DNA from: PFJX01 sp964393825
GTDB taxonomy: Bacteria; Pseudomonadota; Gammaproteobacteria; Burkholderiales; Thiobacillaceae
NCBI GenBank assembly: GCA_964393825.1
Contig: CAYMUY010000004.1
Location: 62,001 to 126,000 of the forward strand
Length of the DNA stretch: 64,000 nucleotides
Direction of reading: 5' to 3'
Shown: one piece after another, positions 17,019-28,848 of the stretch
Layout: each line of letters begins with the position of its first letter
Position numbering within the stretch: position 1 is the stretch's first letter
Program-made: the position numbers and the translations under genes
The notes under the pieces: generated by a model
Database searches by the model: none
What the model saw: the letters and a program-made list of their open reading frames with translations, nothing else
What the model was told of the DNA's origin: nothing

Positions 17019-17864
17019 ATGCTCAACAACTGGTTGAAAACCACGCTGCTGATGGCCGCAATCGTCGCCCTGTTCGGCGCGGTGGGCATGCTCATCGGCG
17101 GTGCCCAGGGCATGCTGATCGCGCTGTTGCTGGGCGGCGCCATGAATCTCTGGGCCTACTGGAATTCCGACAAGATGGTGCTGCGCATGTACAACGCGCG
17201 CGAGGTCGGTCCGGATGACGCGCCCGAGTTCTACAACATGGTCGCGGAACTGGCCCGCCGCGCGCAGTTGCCCATGCCGAAGGTCTACCTCATCGACGAA
17301 GCGCAGCCCAACGCCTTCGCCACCGGCCGCAATCCGGAACACGCCGCCGTCGCCGCCACCACCGGCATCCTGCGCATGCTCTCCACGCGCGAGCTGCGTG
17401 GCGTGATGGCGCATGAACTGGCGCATGTGAAGAACCGCGACATCCTCACCTCGACCCTCTCCGCCACCGTCGCCGGCGCCATCGCCGCGCTGGCCCAGTT
17501 CGGCATGTTCTTCGGTGGCGATCGTGATCGCCCCAACTTCGTCGTGCAGCTGGTGATCATGATCCTGGCGCCGCTGGCCGCCACGCTGATCCAGATGGCC
17601 ATCTCGCGCGCCCGCGAGTTTGGCGCCGACCGCGGCGGCGCCGAGATTTCCGGCGACCCGGAAGCGCTCGCTTCCGCCTTGCGCAAGATCGAGGCCTACG
17701 CGCGCGGCACCCCGCTGCATACCGCCGACCTGCACCCGGAAACCGCGCAGATGATGATCATCAACCCGCTCTCCGGCGGTGACATGGCCGGACTGTTCCG
17801 CACCCACCCGGCCACCGAGCAACGGGTCGCGCGCCTGCTGGAACTGGCCCGGCGCGGGGTTTGA
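17019..17864 (+). CDS. htpX: Membrane zinc metalloprotease HtpX
   Basis: HtpX (281 residues) degrades misfolded inner-membrane proteins together with FtsH. Two N-terminal membrane segments (TLLMAAIVALFGAVGMLIGG, MLIALLLGGAMNLWAYW) are followed by the zinc-binding HELAH at 132-136. Two further hydrophobic segments come after that, and the third zinc ligand is in the SRAREFGADRGGAEI motif. Length is usual for the family. Confidence 0.96.
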   Translation: MLNNWLKTTLLMAAIVALFGAVGMLIGGAQGMLIALLLGGAMNLWAYWNSDKMVLRMYNAREVGPDDAPEFYNMVAELARRAQLPMPKVYLIDEAQPNAFATGRNPEHAAVAATTGILRMLSTRELRGVMAHELAHVKNRDILTSTLSATVAGAIAALAQFGMFFGGDRDRPNFVVQLVIMILAPLAATLIQMAISRAREFGADRGGAEISGDPEALASALRKIEAYARGTPLHTADLHPETAQMMIINPLSGGDMAGLFRTHPATEQRVARLLELARRGV

Positions 17865-17945
17865 CTGCAATCAACCCCTGGTACGCATTCATGCGCGGGG
17901 AAACATGAGCAAGGCTGCCGACAGCCATGATTAGATCCCAACTCT

Positions 17946-17994
17946 TTGATCCATATCATTTTTAATACACCACTGGCGGCGTAGAACCCCTTAT
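17946..17994 (+). promoter_or_regulatory. FNR/Anr-type box and class II promoter of the octaheme cytochrome
   Basis: TTGATCCATATCAT at 17946-17959 matches the FNR consensus TTGAT-N4-ATCAA at every base but the last. Its centre, 17952.5, lies 41.5 bases before 17994. A TAGAAC at 17982-17987 is correctly placed as -10 for a start near 17994. This is the exact geometry of a class II FNR-activated promoter, and the cytochrome start codon is at 18028. It predicts induction under low oxygen. Confidence 0.65.
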
Positions 17995-18027
17995 GTCCAT
18001 GTGGACAACCACTACAAGGGGACAGTC

Positions 18028-19281
18028 ATGATACGTCTGGTGTTGCTACTCATTACTTGCTTCAGCTTCGGCGGTGCCTGGGCCGATGACTGTGTCGATT
18101 GCCACAAGAAAACCTCGCCCGGCATTGTCGCCGACTGGCAGCTCAGCAAACACTCCACGGCCAAGGACGGCGCCAGTTGCCACACCTGCCACGGCAAGGC
18201 GCACAAGAACAAGGACGACTTCAAGCTGGCCAAGATGCCCACGGCGGAAACCTGCGGCTCCTGCCATGACAAACAGGAAGACCAGTTCAAGAAAGGCAAG
18301 CACAATCACGCCTGGCTCGCGATGACGGCCATGCCCACTACCCACATGCTGCCCAAGCAGTTCTCGGAAGGCATGAAGGGCTGCGGTGGCTGCCACAAGC
18401 TTGGCGTCAGCAAGGAAGAACAGAAGAAACTGCACGCCGAGGGCGAGCACGGCATGGCCTCCTGCGATGCCTGCCACACCCGCCACACCTTCAGCAAGAA
18501 GGAAGCGCAGCAGCCGCAGGCCTGCCAGACCTGCCACATGGGCTTCGACCACCCGCAGTGGGAGATGTACTCCGCTTCCAAGCATGGCGTGCGCGCCCTG
18601 CTGAAGCAATCCGGCATCCTGCCCGAGACCAGCTCCGCGCCCACCTGCCAGACCTGTCACATGCAGGAAGGCAATCACGAGGTGCGCACCGCCTGGGGTT
18701 TCCTTGCCGTGCGCCTGCCGCTGCCTGATGATCCGCAGTGGAAAGCCGACCAGGTCACCATCCTGCAAGCCCTGGGCGTACTCGATCCGTACGGCAAGCC
18801 CACCGCCCGCCTCGATGCAGTCAAGGCCGCCGACGTGGCGCGTCTGACCGCGGAATCGTTCCAGAAGGAACGCGAGAAGATGGTCAAGACCTGCACCCAG
18901 TGCCACTCCGAGTCGTTCGCGCGGGGTGAACTGGAAAAAGGCGACAAGATCATTCGCGAGGCCGATCACCTGCTGGCCCAGGCCATCCGCATCATCGCCG
19001 ACCTGTACAAGGACGGCGTGATCACCAAGCCCGCCACCTACACCTACGCATTCCCCGACCTGCTCGCCTTCCATGACGCACCGCGTCCAATCGAACACAA
19101 GTTGTTCGTCATGCACCTGGAGCATCGCATGCGCACCTTCCAGGGCACCTTCCACGCCAACCCGGACTACGCCCTCTGGTATGGCTGGAGCGAAATGCTG
19201 CGCGACCTGGCCGAGATCAAGGAAATGGCCGCCGACCTGCGCGAGAAGCACGCCAAGGAGAGCAAGACCGCCAAGAAGTAA
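18028..19281 (+). CDS. Octaheme c-type cytochrome, hydroxylamine oxidoreductase (HAO)-like
   Basis: The 417-residue protein has a signal peptide (MIRLVLLLITCFSFGGAWA). Eight CxxCH heme sites begin at Cys22, 51, 76, 119, 146, 166, 207 and 289. The last site is set apart from the rest and is followed by a helical tail with HLEHRM and NPDYALWYGW, as in the HAO/octaheme family. Family members oxidise hydroxylamine or reduce nitrite in the periplasm. The protein is shorter than ammonia-oxidiser HAO, and I cannot tell whether Tyr381 or Tyr385 makes the heme-tyrosine crosslink that separates oxidative from reductive types. No cycA/cycB or haoB neighbour is present. GGGGACAG precedes the ATG at 18028. 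Confidence 0.85.
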   Translation: MIRLVLLLITCFSFGGAWADDCVDCHKKTSPGIVADWQLSKHSTAKDGASCHTCHGKAHKNKDDFKLAKMPTAETCGSCHDKQEDQFKKGKHNHAWLAMTAMPTTHMLPKQFSEGMKGCGGCHKLGVSKEEQKKLHAEGEHGMASCDACHTRHTFSKKEAQQPQACQTCHMGFDHPQWEMYSASKHGVRALLKQSGILPETSSAPTCQTCHMQEGNHEVRTAWGFLAVRLPLPDDPQWKADQVTILQALGVLDPYGKPTARLDAVKAADVARLTAESFQKEREKMVKTCTQCHSESFARGELEKGDKIIREADHLLAQAIRIIADLYKDGVITKPATYTYAFPDLLAFHDAPRPIEHKLFVMHLEHRMRTFQGTFHANPDYALWYGWSEMLRDLAEIKEMAADLREKHAKESKTAKK

Positions 19282-19310
19282 ACGCTAGCCGACGCCAGCC
19301 GCCACCTTGC

Positions 19311-19345
19311 ACGGGGGCCACGCCAATTCGCGTGGCCCCCGTTTT
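19311..19345 (+). terminator. Intrinsic terminator after the octaheme cytochrome
   Basis: A 13-bp perfect stem (19311-19323 with 19330-19342) has the loop CAATTC and ends in GTTTTC. It follows the cytochrome stop codon by 29 bases and isolates this gene as a single transcription unit. Confidence 0.85.
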
Positions 19346-19481
19346 CATTGGCGCGGTAACGCCCTGAAACACCTCCTTGCAACCGGTAATGGTTCGGACA
19401 TACCGGTCTGACGTACCAGGCAGAAAGTGGACTCACCCGCCGCGCATTCCGCGCATCGGGAAAACCTCAAGGAGTCCAATC

Positions 19482-19928
19482 ATGACAACCCGCGCAACTT
19501 CCCCCCTGAAAACCCTGGCCCTCGTAGCCTTCCTCTCCCTCGCCGCCGGTGCCGCCCAGGCCGATGGCCGTTCCTGCCTGCTCGACTCGCCTGCGCCCGC
19601 CGTCCGGCAGACCGCGCCCCTCGACCTGGGCAAGATCGAAGCCGCCCTCCAGCGTGGCCAGATCAGCCCCTACGAAGCCGGCCGCCTGATGCGCCAGCAA
19701 TGGGAACTCGCCCAATTCCAGCGCGGCTTCCTGGACGCGGCGCCGCAGGCGCAATCGAGCGGTGGCTGCGGCCTGGCTGGCGGCGACCTCGGCGACATGG
19801 CCGGCAATGTCGCCGGCAGCATGGCGAAGAACGGCATCCAGACCGCCACCAAGGTGATGCGCGCCCTGATGCGGGAAGGTGAGCGCCTGATCCAGGACAA
19901 CGCGGTGGATGAACGCGCCGCGTTCTGA
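19482..19928 (+). CDS. Small secreted protein of unknown function
   Basis: The 148-residue product starts at ATG 19482 with AAGGAG eight bases upstream. A clear signal peptide (LKTLALVAFLSLAAGAAQA) is followed by a mature part with three cysteines. It also has a helical segment resembling DUF4148-like or SHOCT-like short helices (LDLGKIEAALQRGQISPYEAGRLMRQQ) and a Gly-rich patch (SSGGCGLAGGDLGDMAGNVAGSMAKNG). I do not recognise the family. It has its own terminator and no operon partner. Confidence 0.65.
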   Translation: MTTRATSPLKTLALVAFLSLAAGAAQADGRSCLLDSPAPAVRQTAPLDLGKIEAALQRGQISPYEAGRLMRQQWELAQFQRGFLDAAPQAQSSGGCGLAGGDLGDMAGNVAGSMAKNGIQTATKVMRALMREGERLIQDNAVDERAAF

Positions 19929-19939
19929 GCCTCCCTTGC

Positions 19940-19966
19940 AGCGCCGGCATCCTTGCCGGCGCTTTT
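19940..19966 (+). terminator. Intrinsic terminator
   Basis: AGCGCCGGCA (19940-19949) and TGCCGGCGCT (19954-19963) form a 10-bp stem with a TCCT loop, followed by TTTC. It lies between the convergent small secreted protein gene and lipA, and could serve both. Confidence 0.8.
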
Positions 19967-19988
19967 CATTGGCGCATCCCGCGTCGCC

Positions 19989-20915
19989 TCACACTCCCTT
20001 GGCCTGCTGGTCCGCGTGGTAGCTGGAGCGCACCATCGGGCCACTGGCGACGTTCCTGAAACCTATCTCCAGGGCGATGCGCTCGAATTCGGCGAACTGT
20101 TGGGGCGGCACGAAACGCTCCACCGGCAGGTGATGGCCGGAAGGCTGCAGATACTGGCCGATGGTGAGCATGTCCACCTCATGCGCGCGCAGGTCGCGCA
20201 GCACGTCCAATACCTCGTCATCGGTCTCGCCCAGGCCCAGCATGATGCCGGACTTGGTCGGCACATCCGGGCAGCGTTCCTTGAAGCGTTTCAGCAACAA
20301 CAGGGAATGCGCGTAATCGGCGCCTGGGCGGCAGGCCTTGTACAGGCGCGGCACGGTTTCCAGGTTGTGGTTCATCACATCAGGCGGCTCGGCGGCGAGG
20401 GTGTCCAGCGCGACATCGAGGCGGCCGCGAAAATCCGGCGTCAGGATCTCGATGCGGGTGCCGGGCGAGGCGGCACGGGCGGCGTGGATGCACGCGACGA
20501 AATGCCCGGCGCCACCATCCTTCAGGTCGTCGCGGTCGACGCTGGTGATCACCACGTATTTCAAACGCATCGCCGCCAGCGTTTCCGCCAGATGCGTCGG
20601 CTCCTCCGGGTCGGGCGGCAGCGGCTTGCCGTGGCCGACGTCGCAGAACGGACAGCGCCGCGTGCACAGGTCGCCCAGGATCATGAAGGTGGCGGTGCCG
20701 TGGCGGAAACATTCGCCCAGGTTGGGGCAGGACGCCTCCTCGCACACGGTATGCAGCTTCGCCTGGCGCAAAATGGCCTTCAGTTCGATCACCTCCGGCG
20801 CCGACGGCGCCTCGGCCTTGATCCAGGCCGGCAGCCGCAGGCGCGGCTTGGGGACGATCTTGATCGGAATGCGCGCGGTCTTGGCGGCGCCCTTGTGCAG
20901 TTCGGAATCAGCCAT
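19989..20915 (-). CDS. lipA: Lipoyl synthase
   Basis: LipA (308 residues) inserts two sulfurs into octanoyl chains on E2/GcvH proteins. It carries both iron-sulfur motifs: the auxiliary cluster CEEASCPNLGEC and the radical-SAM CTRRCPFC. The C-terminal SSYHAD motif, whose serine ligates the auxiliary cluster, is also present. ATG 20915 is chosen; a GTG three codons upstream is possible. No lipB is adjacent in the window, although lipB-lipA pairing is common. The ribosome-binding GGGGTGA lies inside a long palindrome. Confidence 0.96.
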   Translation of the reverse strand: MADSELHKGAAKTARIPIKIVPKPRLRLPAWIKAEAPSAPEVIELKAILRQAKLHTVCEEASCPNLGECFRHGTATFMILGDLCTRRCPFCDVGHGKPLPPDPEEPTHLAETLAAMRLKYVVITSVDRDDLKDGGAGHFVACIHAARAASPGTRIEILTPDFRGRLDVALDTLAAEPPDVMNHNLETVPRLYKACRPGADYAHSLLLLKRFKERCPDVPTKSGIMLGLGETDDEVLDVLRDLRAHEVDMLTIGQYLQPSGHHLPVERFVPPQQFAEFERIALEIGFRNVASGPMVRSSYHADQQAKGV

Positions 20916-20920
20916 GGCGA

Positions 20921-20942
20921 TCACCCCGCCGCGGCGGGGTGA
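20921..20942. promoter_or_regulatory. Perfect 22-bp palindrome over the lipA ribosome-binding site
   Basis: The 22 bases at 20921-20942 equal their own reverse complement (half-site TCACCCCGCCG). The strand encoding lipA reads GGGGTGA at its 3' end, eight bases from the ATG at 20915, so a transcript hairpin would hide the ribosome-binding site. It could instead be a dimeric repressor operator. Confidence 0.55.
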
Positions 20943-21233
20943 CGAGATGATGAAGGGAGGCCAAGGATAACCGTTGCGCCGGCCCTGATGCGATGCGGGC
21001 GCACCCGGCCCGGCATGCGGGTTCGCCGCGCCAGAGGCGGCGCCTCCCGGTGGGACGCTTTACAGCAGGCTGAAACTGCTTTCGCCCTGCGCTTCCTTTC
21101 TCTTCCTGCCTGGGCTTGATCTCGGCCTTCGGTGCCGGCCGGCTCACCACGGCGTTCGCGGTCAACTGTCGACCAGATGGCTGGGGGCATAGATGGCCGT
21201 CAGGCCGGCAATTTCTGCTACGGTTCAAACACG
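20943..21233. other. Spacer without a recognisable gene
   Basis: About 290 bases lie between the divergent lipA and DUF3079 genes. A 106-codon minus-strand frame covers it but is rich in Arg, Pro and Gly, resembles no family I know, and has no convincing ribosome-binding site. I see no tRNA or clear terminator. Confidence 0.5.
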
Positions 21234-21449
21234 ATGGCGAAACGTAAATTTCCCTTGAACCCCAAGTATCCCGAGCGCATCTGCTGGGGTTGCGAGCGTT
21301 ATTGCCCGGCGGATGCCCTGCTCTGCGGCAATGGTTCCGGCCGCACCGAGCATCCGGCGGAGACGCTGGGGGCGGATTGGTATACCTGGGAGGCGTGGGG
21401 GCTGGAGGAGGAGGAGAAGCCGGTGCCCGATCCGTCCGCCGGTACCTGA
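21234..21449 (+). CDS. DUF3079 family small protein
   Basis: This 71-residue protein matches DUF3079: KFPLNPKYPERICWGCERYCPADALLCGNG followed by RTEHPAETLGADWY. The four cysteines (CWGCERYC and CGNG) suggest a small metal-binding or redox module, but no function is known. The C-terminus is acidic. It is convergent with the REC-EAL gene. Confidence 0.82.
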   Translation: MAKRKFPLNPKYPERICWGCERYCPADALLCGNGSGRTEHPAETLGADWYTWEAWGLEEEEKPVPDPSAGT

Positions 21450-21465
21450 GGCGTCGGACAAGCCG

Positions 21466-22682
21466 TCACCCGAACAGGAGCGGATGCCGGGTTTCCCACT
21501 CGGCTATCCAGGCGGGCACCCGCTCGCCGGGCATCGGGCGGCTCACGAAATAGCCCTGGATCTGGCTGCAGCCCATGGCCTCCATGCGCCGCCAGTCATC
21601 CAGGGTCTCGACGCCTTCGGCGACGGTGTCCATGCCCAGATTCTTTGCCATTGCGATGCTGGACTCGATGATGGTGCGGGCGCGCGGTTCGCTGGCGGAC
21701 TGCTGGACATAGCTCTGGTCGAGCTTCAGTTCGTCGAAGGGCAGGTCGCGCAGCTGGCTGAGGTTGGAGTGGCCGGTACCGAAGTCGTCGATGGACAGCC
21801 GCACCTTCTTCAGGCGCAGGCGCAGCAACACGTCCAGGACGTTGACGTAATCGTCCATCAGGCGGCTTTCGGTCACTTCCAGCTGGAACGGCGCGCTGTC
21901 GCCTCCCGCACCCTTGAAGGCTTGGTCGAGCAGATCGGGAAAGGCCAGGTCATGCAGGCTGTCCATGGAGATGTTCACCGCCACCTTGGCGGAGATGCCC
22001 TGTTCACGCCATTGCCGGTCCATGCGCACGGACTGCCTGATCAGCAGGAAGGTCAGGGCATCGATCAGACCGTTCTCCTCGGCTACCGGGATGAAGGCAT
22101 CCGGGAAGATCATGCCCGCCGCGCGCGGCCAGCGCGCCAGGGCTTCGAATCCCACCACCGCCTTGCTCGCCACGTCGATCTTGGGCTGGTACCAGGGCAC
22201 CAGTTCCTCCGCTTCGATCGCCGCCGCCAGCATGGCGGGCGTGACCTCCTGGGTGGCCCGCCGCTGCCCGGGTTTCGCCCGTGGCTTGCGCTGCGCGAGC
22301 AGCGCGGCCAGCGCTTCCATGCGCAGGGGCTTGCCGATGGCCCCCAGCACCGACAGGTTTCGGGCTCGCGCCAGGGTGACCGTCATCGACAGGGTGCGGT
22401 CATCCTCGCCGCTGAACAGGACGATGTCGCCGTCGTAGCCCTGTTCGCCAAACAGCCGCAGCAGTTCCACGCCATCGATGTCGGGCATGTTGAGGTCGCT
22501 GAGCACCAGGCCCACGGGGGGAATGGCCGCGCGCAGCTGGTTCAGTGCCTGATCCGCGCGTTCCGCCGTCAGGATGCTTCGGTAACCGAGTCGCTCGAGC
22601 ACCACCCGAGTGGTCGCGAGGATGAAGGGATCGTCATCCACGATCAGTACGGCGAATTTTTCATGGTCGATGTCCATAGCCA

Positions 22683-22683
<1 letters not shown>
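21466..22683 (-). CDS. Response regulator with EAL (c-di-GMP phosphodiesterase) output
   Basis: The 405-residue protein has a receiver domain at about 10-130 with the acidic patch VDDD and phospho-acceptor Asp63 (LVLSDLNMPDIDG). An EAL domain follows at about 150-400 with FEALARW, the metal and catalytic DDFGTGHSNLSQL and LPFDELKLD, and AEGVETLDD, all consistent with an active phosphodiesterase. Its ATG shares one base with the stop codon of the upstream hybrid kinase (TAATG), so the two are translationally coupled and probably cognate. Confidence 0.93.
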
Positions 22684-27008
<4,325 letters not shown>

Positions 27009-27092
27009 ACCCACCGCTCCTCGATATTTCCCGGGCATCCGCCCGAGAGCATCGGGTCACCGGCGTTCCGGCGCAAGCGCCTCGCGCCGGGT

Positions 27093-27989
27093 TCAGTCGC
27101 TTCGATTGCGCAGTTGCAGCGGCGGCGCGCTGCCGTCCTTGGCCTGGCCGGCGTAGAGCGTGAGATGGGGGAAGGGGATCTCGATGCCGAGCTGATCAAA
27201 TTCCGCTTTCAGCCGGCGCAGGAATTCGCGTTTCACCGTCCATTGCTGCAAGGGCTTCACCTTGACGCGGAAGCGGATCATCACTGCCGAATCGGCCCAT
27301 GCGTCGACACCGGCGAGGTCAAGGTCCTCGATGATCAGCGGGCCGAGGACCGCGTCCGTGCGCATCGCGGCAGTGACCTCGCGGATCACCTGGAAGACTT
27401 CCTCGACGTCCTCGCGGTAGGCGACGCCGATGTCGACCACCGCGAAGGCGAAGCCACGACTGCGGTTGGAGACGGTGGTGATGGCGCTGTTGGGTACGTA
27501 GTGGACGGTGCCTTCGTAGTCGCGCAGGCGGACGTAGCGCAGGGTGACTTCTTCCACCAAACCGCCGAGTCCGGCCACCGTGACCACGTCGCCCTGGTGG
27601 ATCTGGTTTTCCAGGAGCAGCGAGAGGCCGGTGAAATAGTCCTTGACCAGGCTCTGGGCGCCGAAGCCGATGGCCAGGCCGACGACGCCGGCGGAGGCGA
27701 GGATGGGCGTGATGGAGATGCCGAGTTCCGAGAGCACCAGCATGCCGGTGATCAGGGTGATGATGACGCCCGCGCTATAGCGGGTCACCCGGCCCAGGGT
27801 TTCCAGGCGCTTCTGTTGCTCCGGGTCGTCGGTGTGCTTCTGCAACTGCATGCGCAGTATGGGGATCAGGCGACGCGATAGCATCAGCATGCCCCAGGCG
27901 ATGGCGAGGATGACGCCGATGCGGATCAGCACTTGCGCCAATTCGCGCCACTCGCCGAAGTCCTTCAGGATGACGGTGAGAAAATCCAT
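27093..27989 (-). CDS. mscS: MscS family mechanosensitive channel
   Basis: The 298-residue protein has an N-terminal membrane segment (VLIRIGVILAIAWGMLML). A second segment and the pore-lining TM3 (GVVGLAIGFGAQSLVKDYFTG) follow. Next come the beta domain (IHQGDVVTVAGLGGLVEEVTLRYVRLRDYEG, YVPNSAITTVSNRSR) and the C-terminal alpha/beta domain. These are MscS hallmarks. AAGGAG precedes the ATG, ten bases after the sucrose-phosphatase stop, so it belongs to the sucrose operon. It would release solutes on hypo-osmotic shock. Confidence 0.93.
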   Translation of the reverse strand: MDFLTVILKDFGEWRELAQVLIRIGVILAIAWGMLMLSRRLIPILRMQLQKHTDDPEQQKRLETLGRVTRYSAGVIITLITGMLVLSELGISITPILASAGVVGLAIGFGAQSLVKDYFTGLSLLLENQIHQGDVVTVAGLGGLVEEVTLRYVRLRDYEGTVHYVPNSAITTVSNRSRGFAFAVVDIGVAYREDVEEVFQVIREVTAAMRTDAVLGPLIIEDLDLAGVDAWADSAVMIRFRVKVKPLQQWTVKREFLRRLKAEFDQLGIEIPFPHLTLYAGQAKDGSAPPLQLRNRSD

Positions 27990-27999
27990 GGGGTCTCCT

Positions 28000-28848
28000 T
28001 CAGTCGCCAGCCTCGGGCATGGCTTCGAGCCAGGCGCGGGTCTCGGGGATGAAATGCGCGAGGCCTTCGAGGATGCCGGCGCTGTAGTTGCCGTTCATGC
28101 CGAGGAGGCCGCCGTGGGCGAGATAGAGGCTGCCAGCCGGCGCCCGCGCGACGGCTTCGGCGCGTACCGTTTCCTGGGCGTTGGCGACCAGCACGGCGGG
28201 GAGGCCGCTTGCCAGCACTTCCATATCGTTGCCGCTGTCGCCGGCGAAGACGGTGCGCGCGATCGCGATCCCGAGCCGCGCGCGCAGGAATTCCAGGGCA
28301 TGCAGCTTGCTGGCGCTGGCCGGCAACACGTCGAGCAGGCCGGTGGCGGTGGTCTCGTCGACACTCCAGACCAGGTTGACGCGGGCGCCGCTGGCCGCCA
28401 GGCGATCGCCGACACGGGTCAGGAGGTCGGCCGGGTCATCCAGCGCCGCCGCGTAGTAGCTCAGCTTGCACGGTCCCTGCTTGGCGGCTTCCTGCAAGCG
28501 CAGGTCGGGAATGTCGCGCAGGGTGTCGGCCAGTGCCGCGTGATCGCGGCCGTCCCAGTCCGCCGCGATGGCGGTCTGCCAGTCGGCGCGGGGGTGCCAG
28601 TCGCTGGCGTTCAGTTCGTAGAGCGTGGTGCCGACATCGGCGATGACGAAATCGGGGCGCGGCAGATCGTATTCGGCCATCGCCGCTTCCACCAGTTGCC
28701 GATGGCGGCCGGTGACATAGGCGAGGCGGACCTCGGGGCGGGCGGCGAGGCGGCTGAACAGCGCGCGCGCCTGTGGCGATTCCGGCTGGCCGCCGTTGGG
28801 CAGCAGGGTGCGGTCGAGGTCGGTGGCCAGGAGGAGGGGCGCGTCCAC
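28000..28848 (-). CDS. spp: Sucrose-6-phosphate phosphatase (HAD superfamily)
   Basis: The 282-residue HAD phosphatase dephosphorylates sucrose-6-phosphate. Motif I is ATDLDRTLLPN, motif II lies in LAYVTGRHRQ, the cap segment has CKLSYYA, and motifs III/IV are SASKLHALEFL and FAGDSGNDMEVL. All catalytic aspartates are present. The GTG start at 28848 directly abuts the SPS stop (TGAGTG), consistent with coupling. It is probably the active phosphatase, since the SPP-like domain of SPS lacks key residues. Confidence 0.9.
   Translation of the reverse strand: MDAPLLLATDLDRTLLPNGGQPESPQARALFSRLAARPEVRLAYVTGRHRQLVEAAMAEYDLPRPDFVIADVGTTLYELNASDWHPRADWQTAIAADWDGRDHAALADTLRDIPDLRLQEAAKQGPCKLSYYAAALDDPADLLTRVGDRLAASGARVNLVWSVDETTATGLLDVLPASASKLHALEFLRARLGIAIARTVFAGDSGNDMEVLASGLPAVLVANAQETVRAEAVARAPAGSLYLAHGGLLGMNGNYSAGILEGLAHFIPETRAWLEAMPEAGD

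Noticed and set aside
19341..19973. A repeated TTTTCATTGGCGC after two terminators (19342 and 19962)
   Set aside because: The 13-base identity next to terminators is short and most likely reflects similar terminator tails; no attachment-site features or mobile gene lie between them.
20908..21228. A 106-codon minus-strand frame upstream of lipA
   Set aside because: It is Arg/Pro-rich, has no recognisable motif and overlaps the lipA start and the palindrome; more likely spacer.
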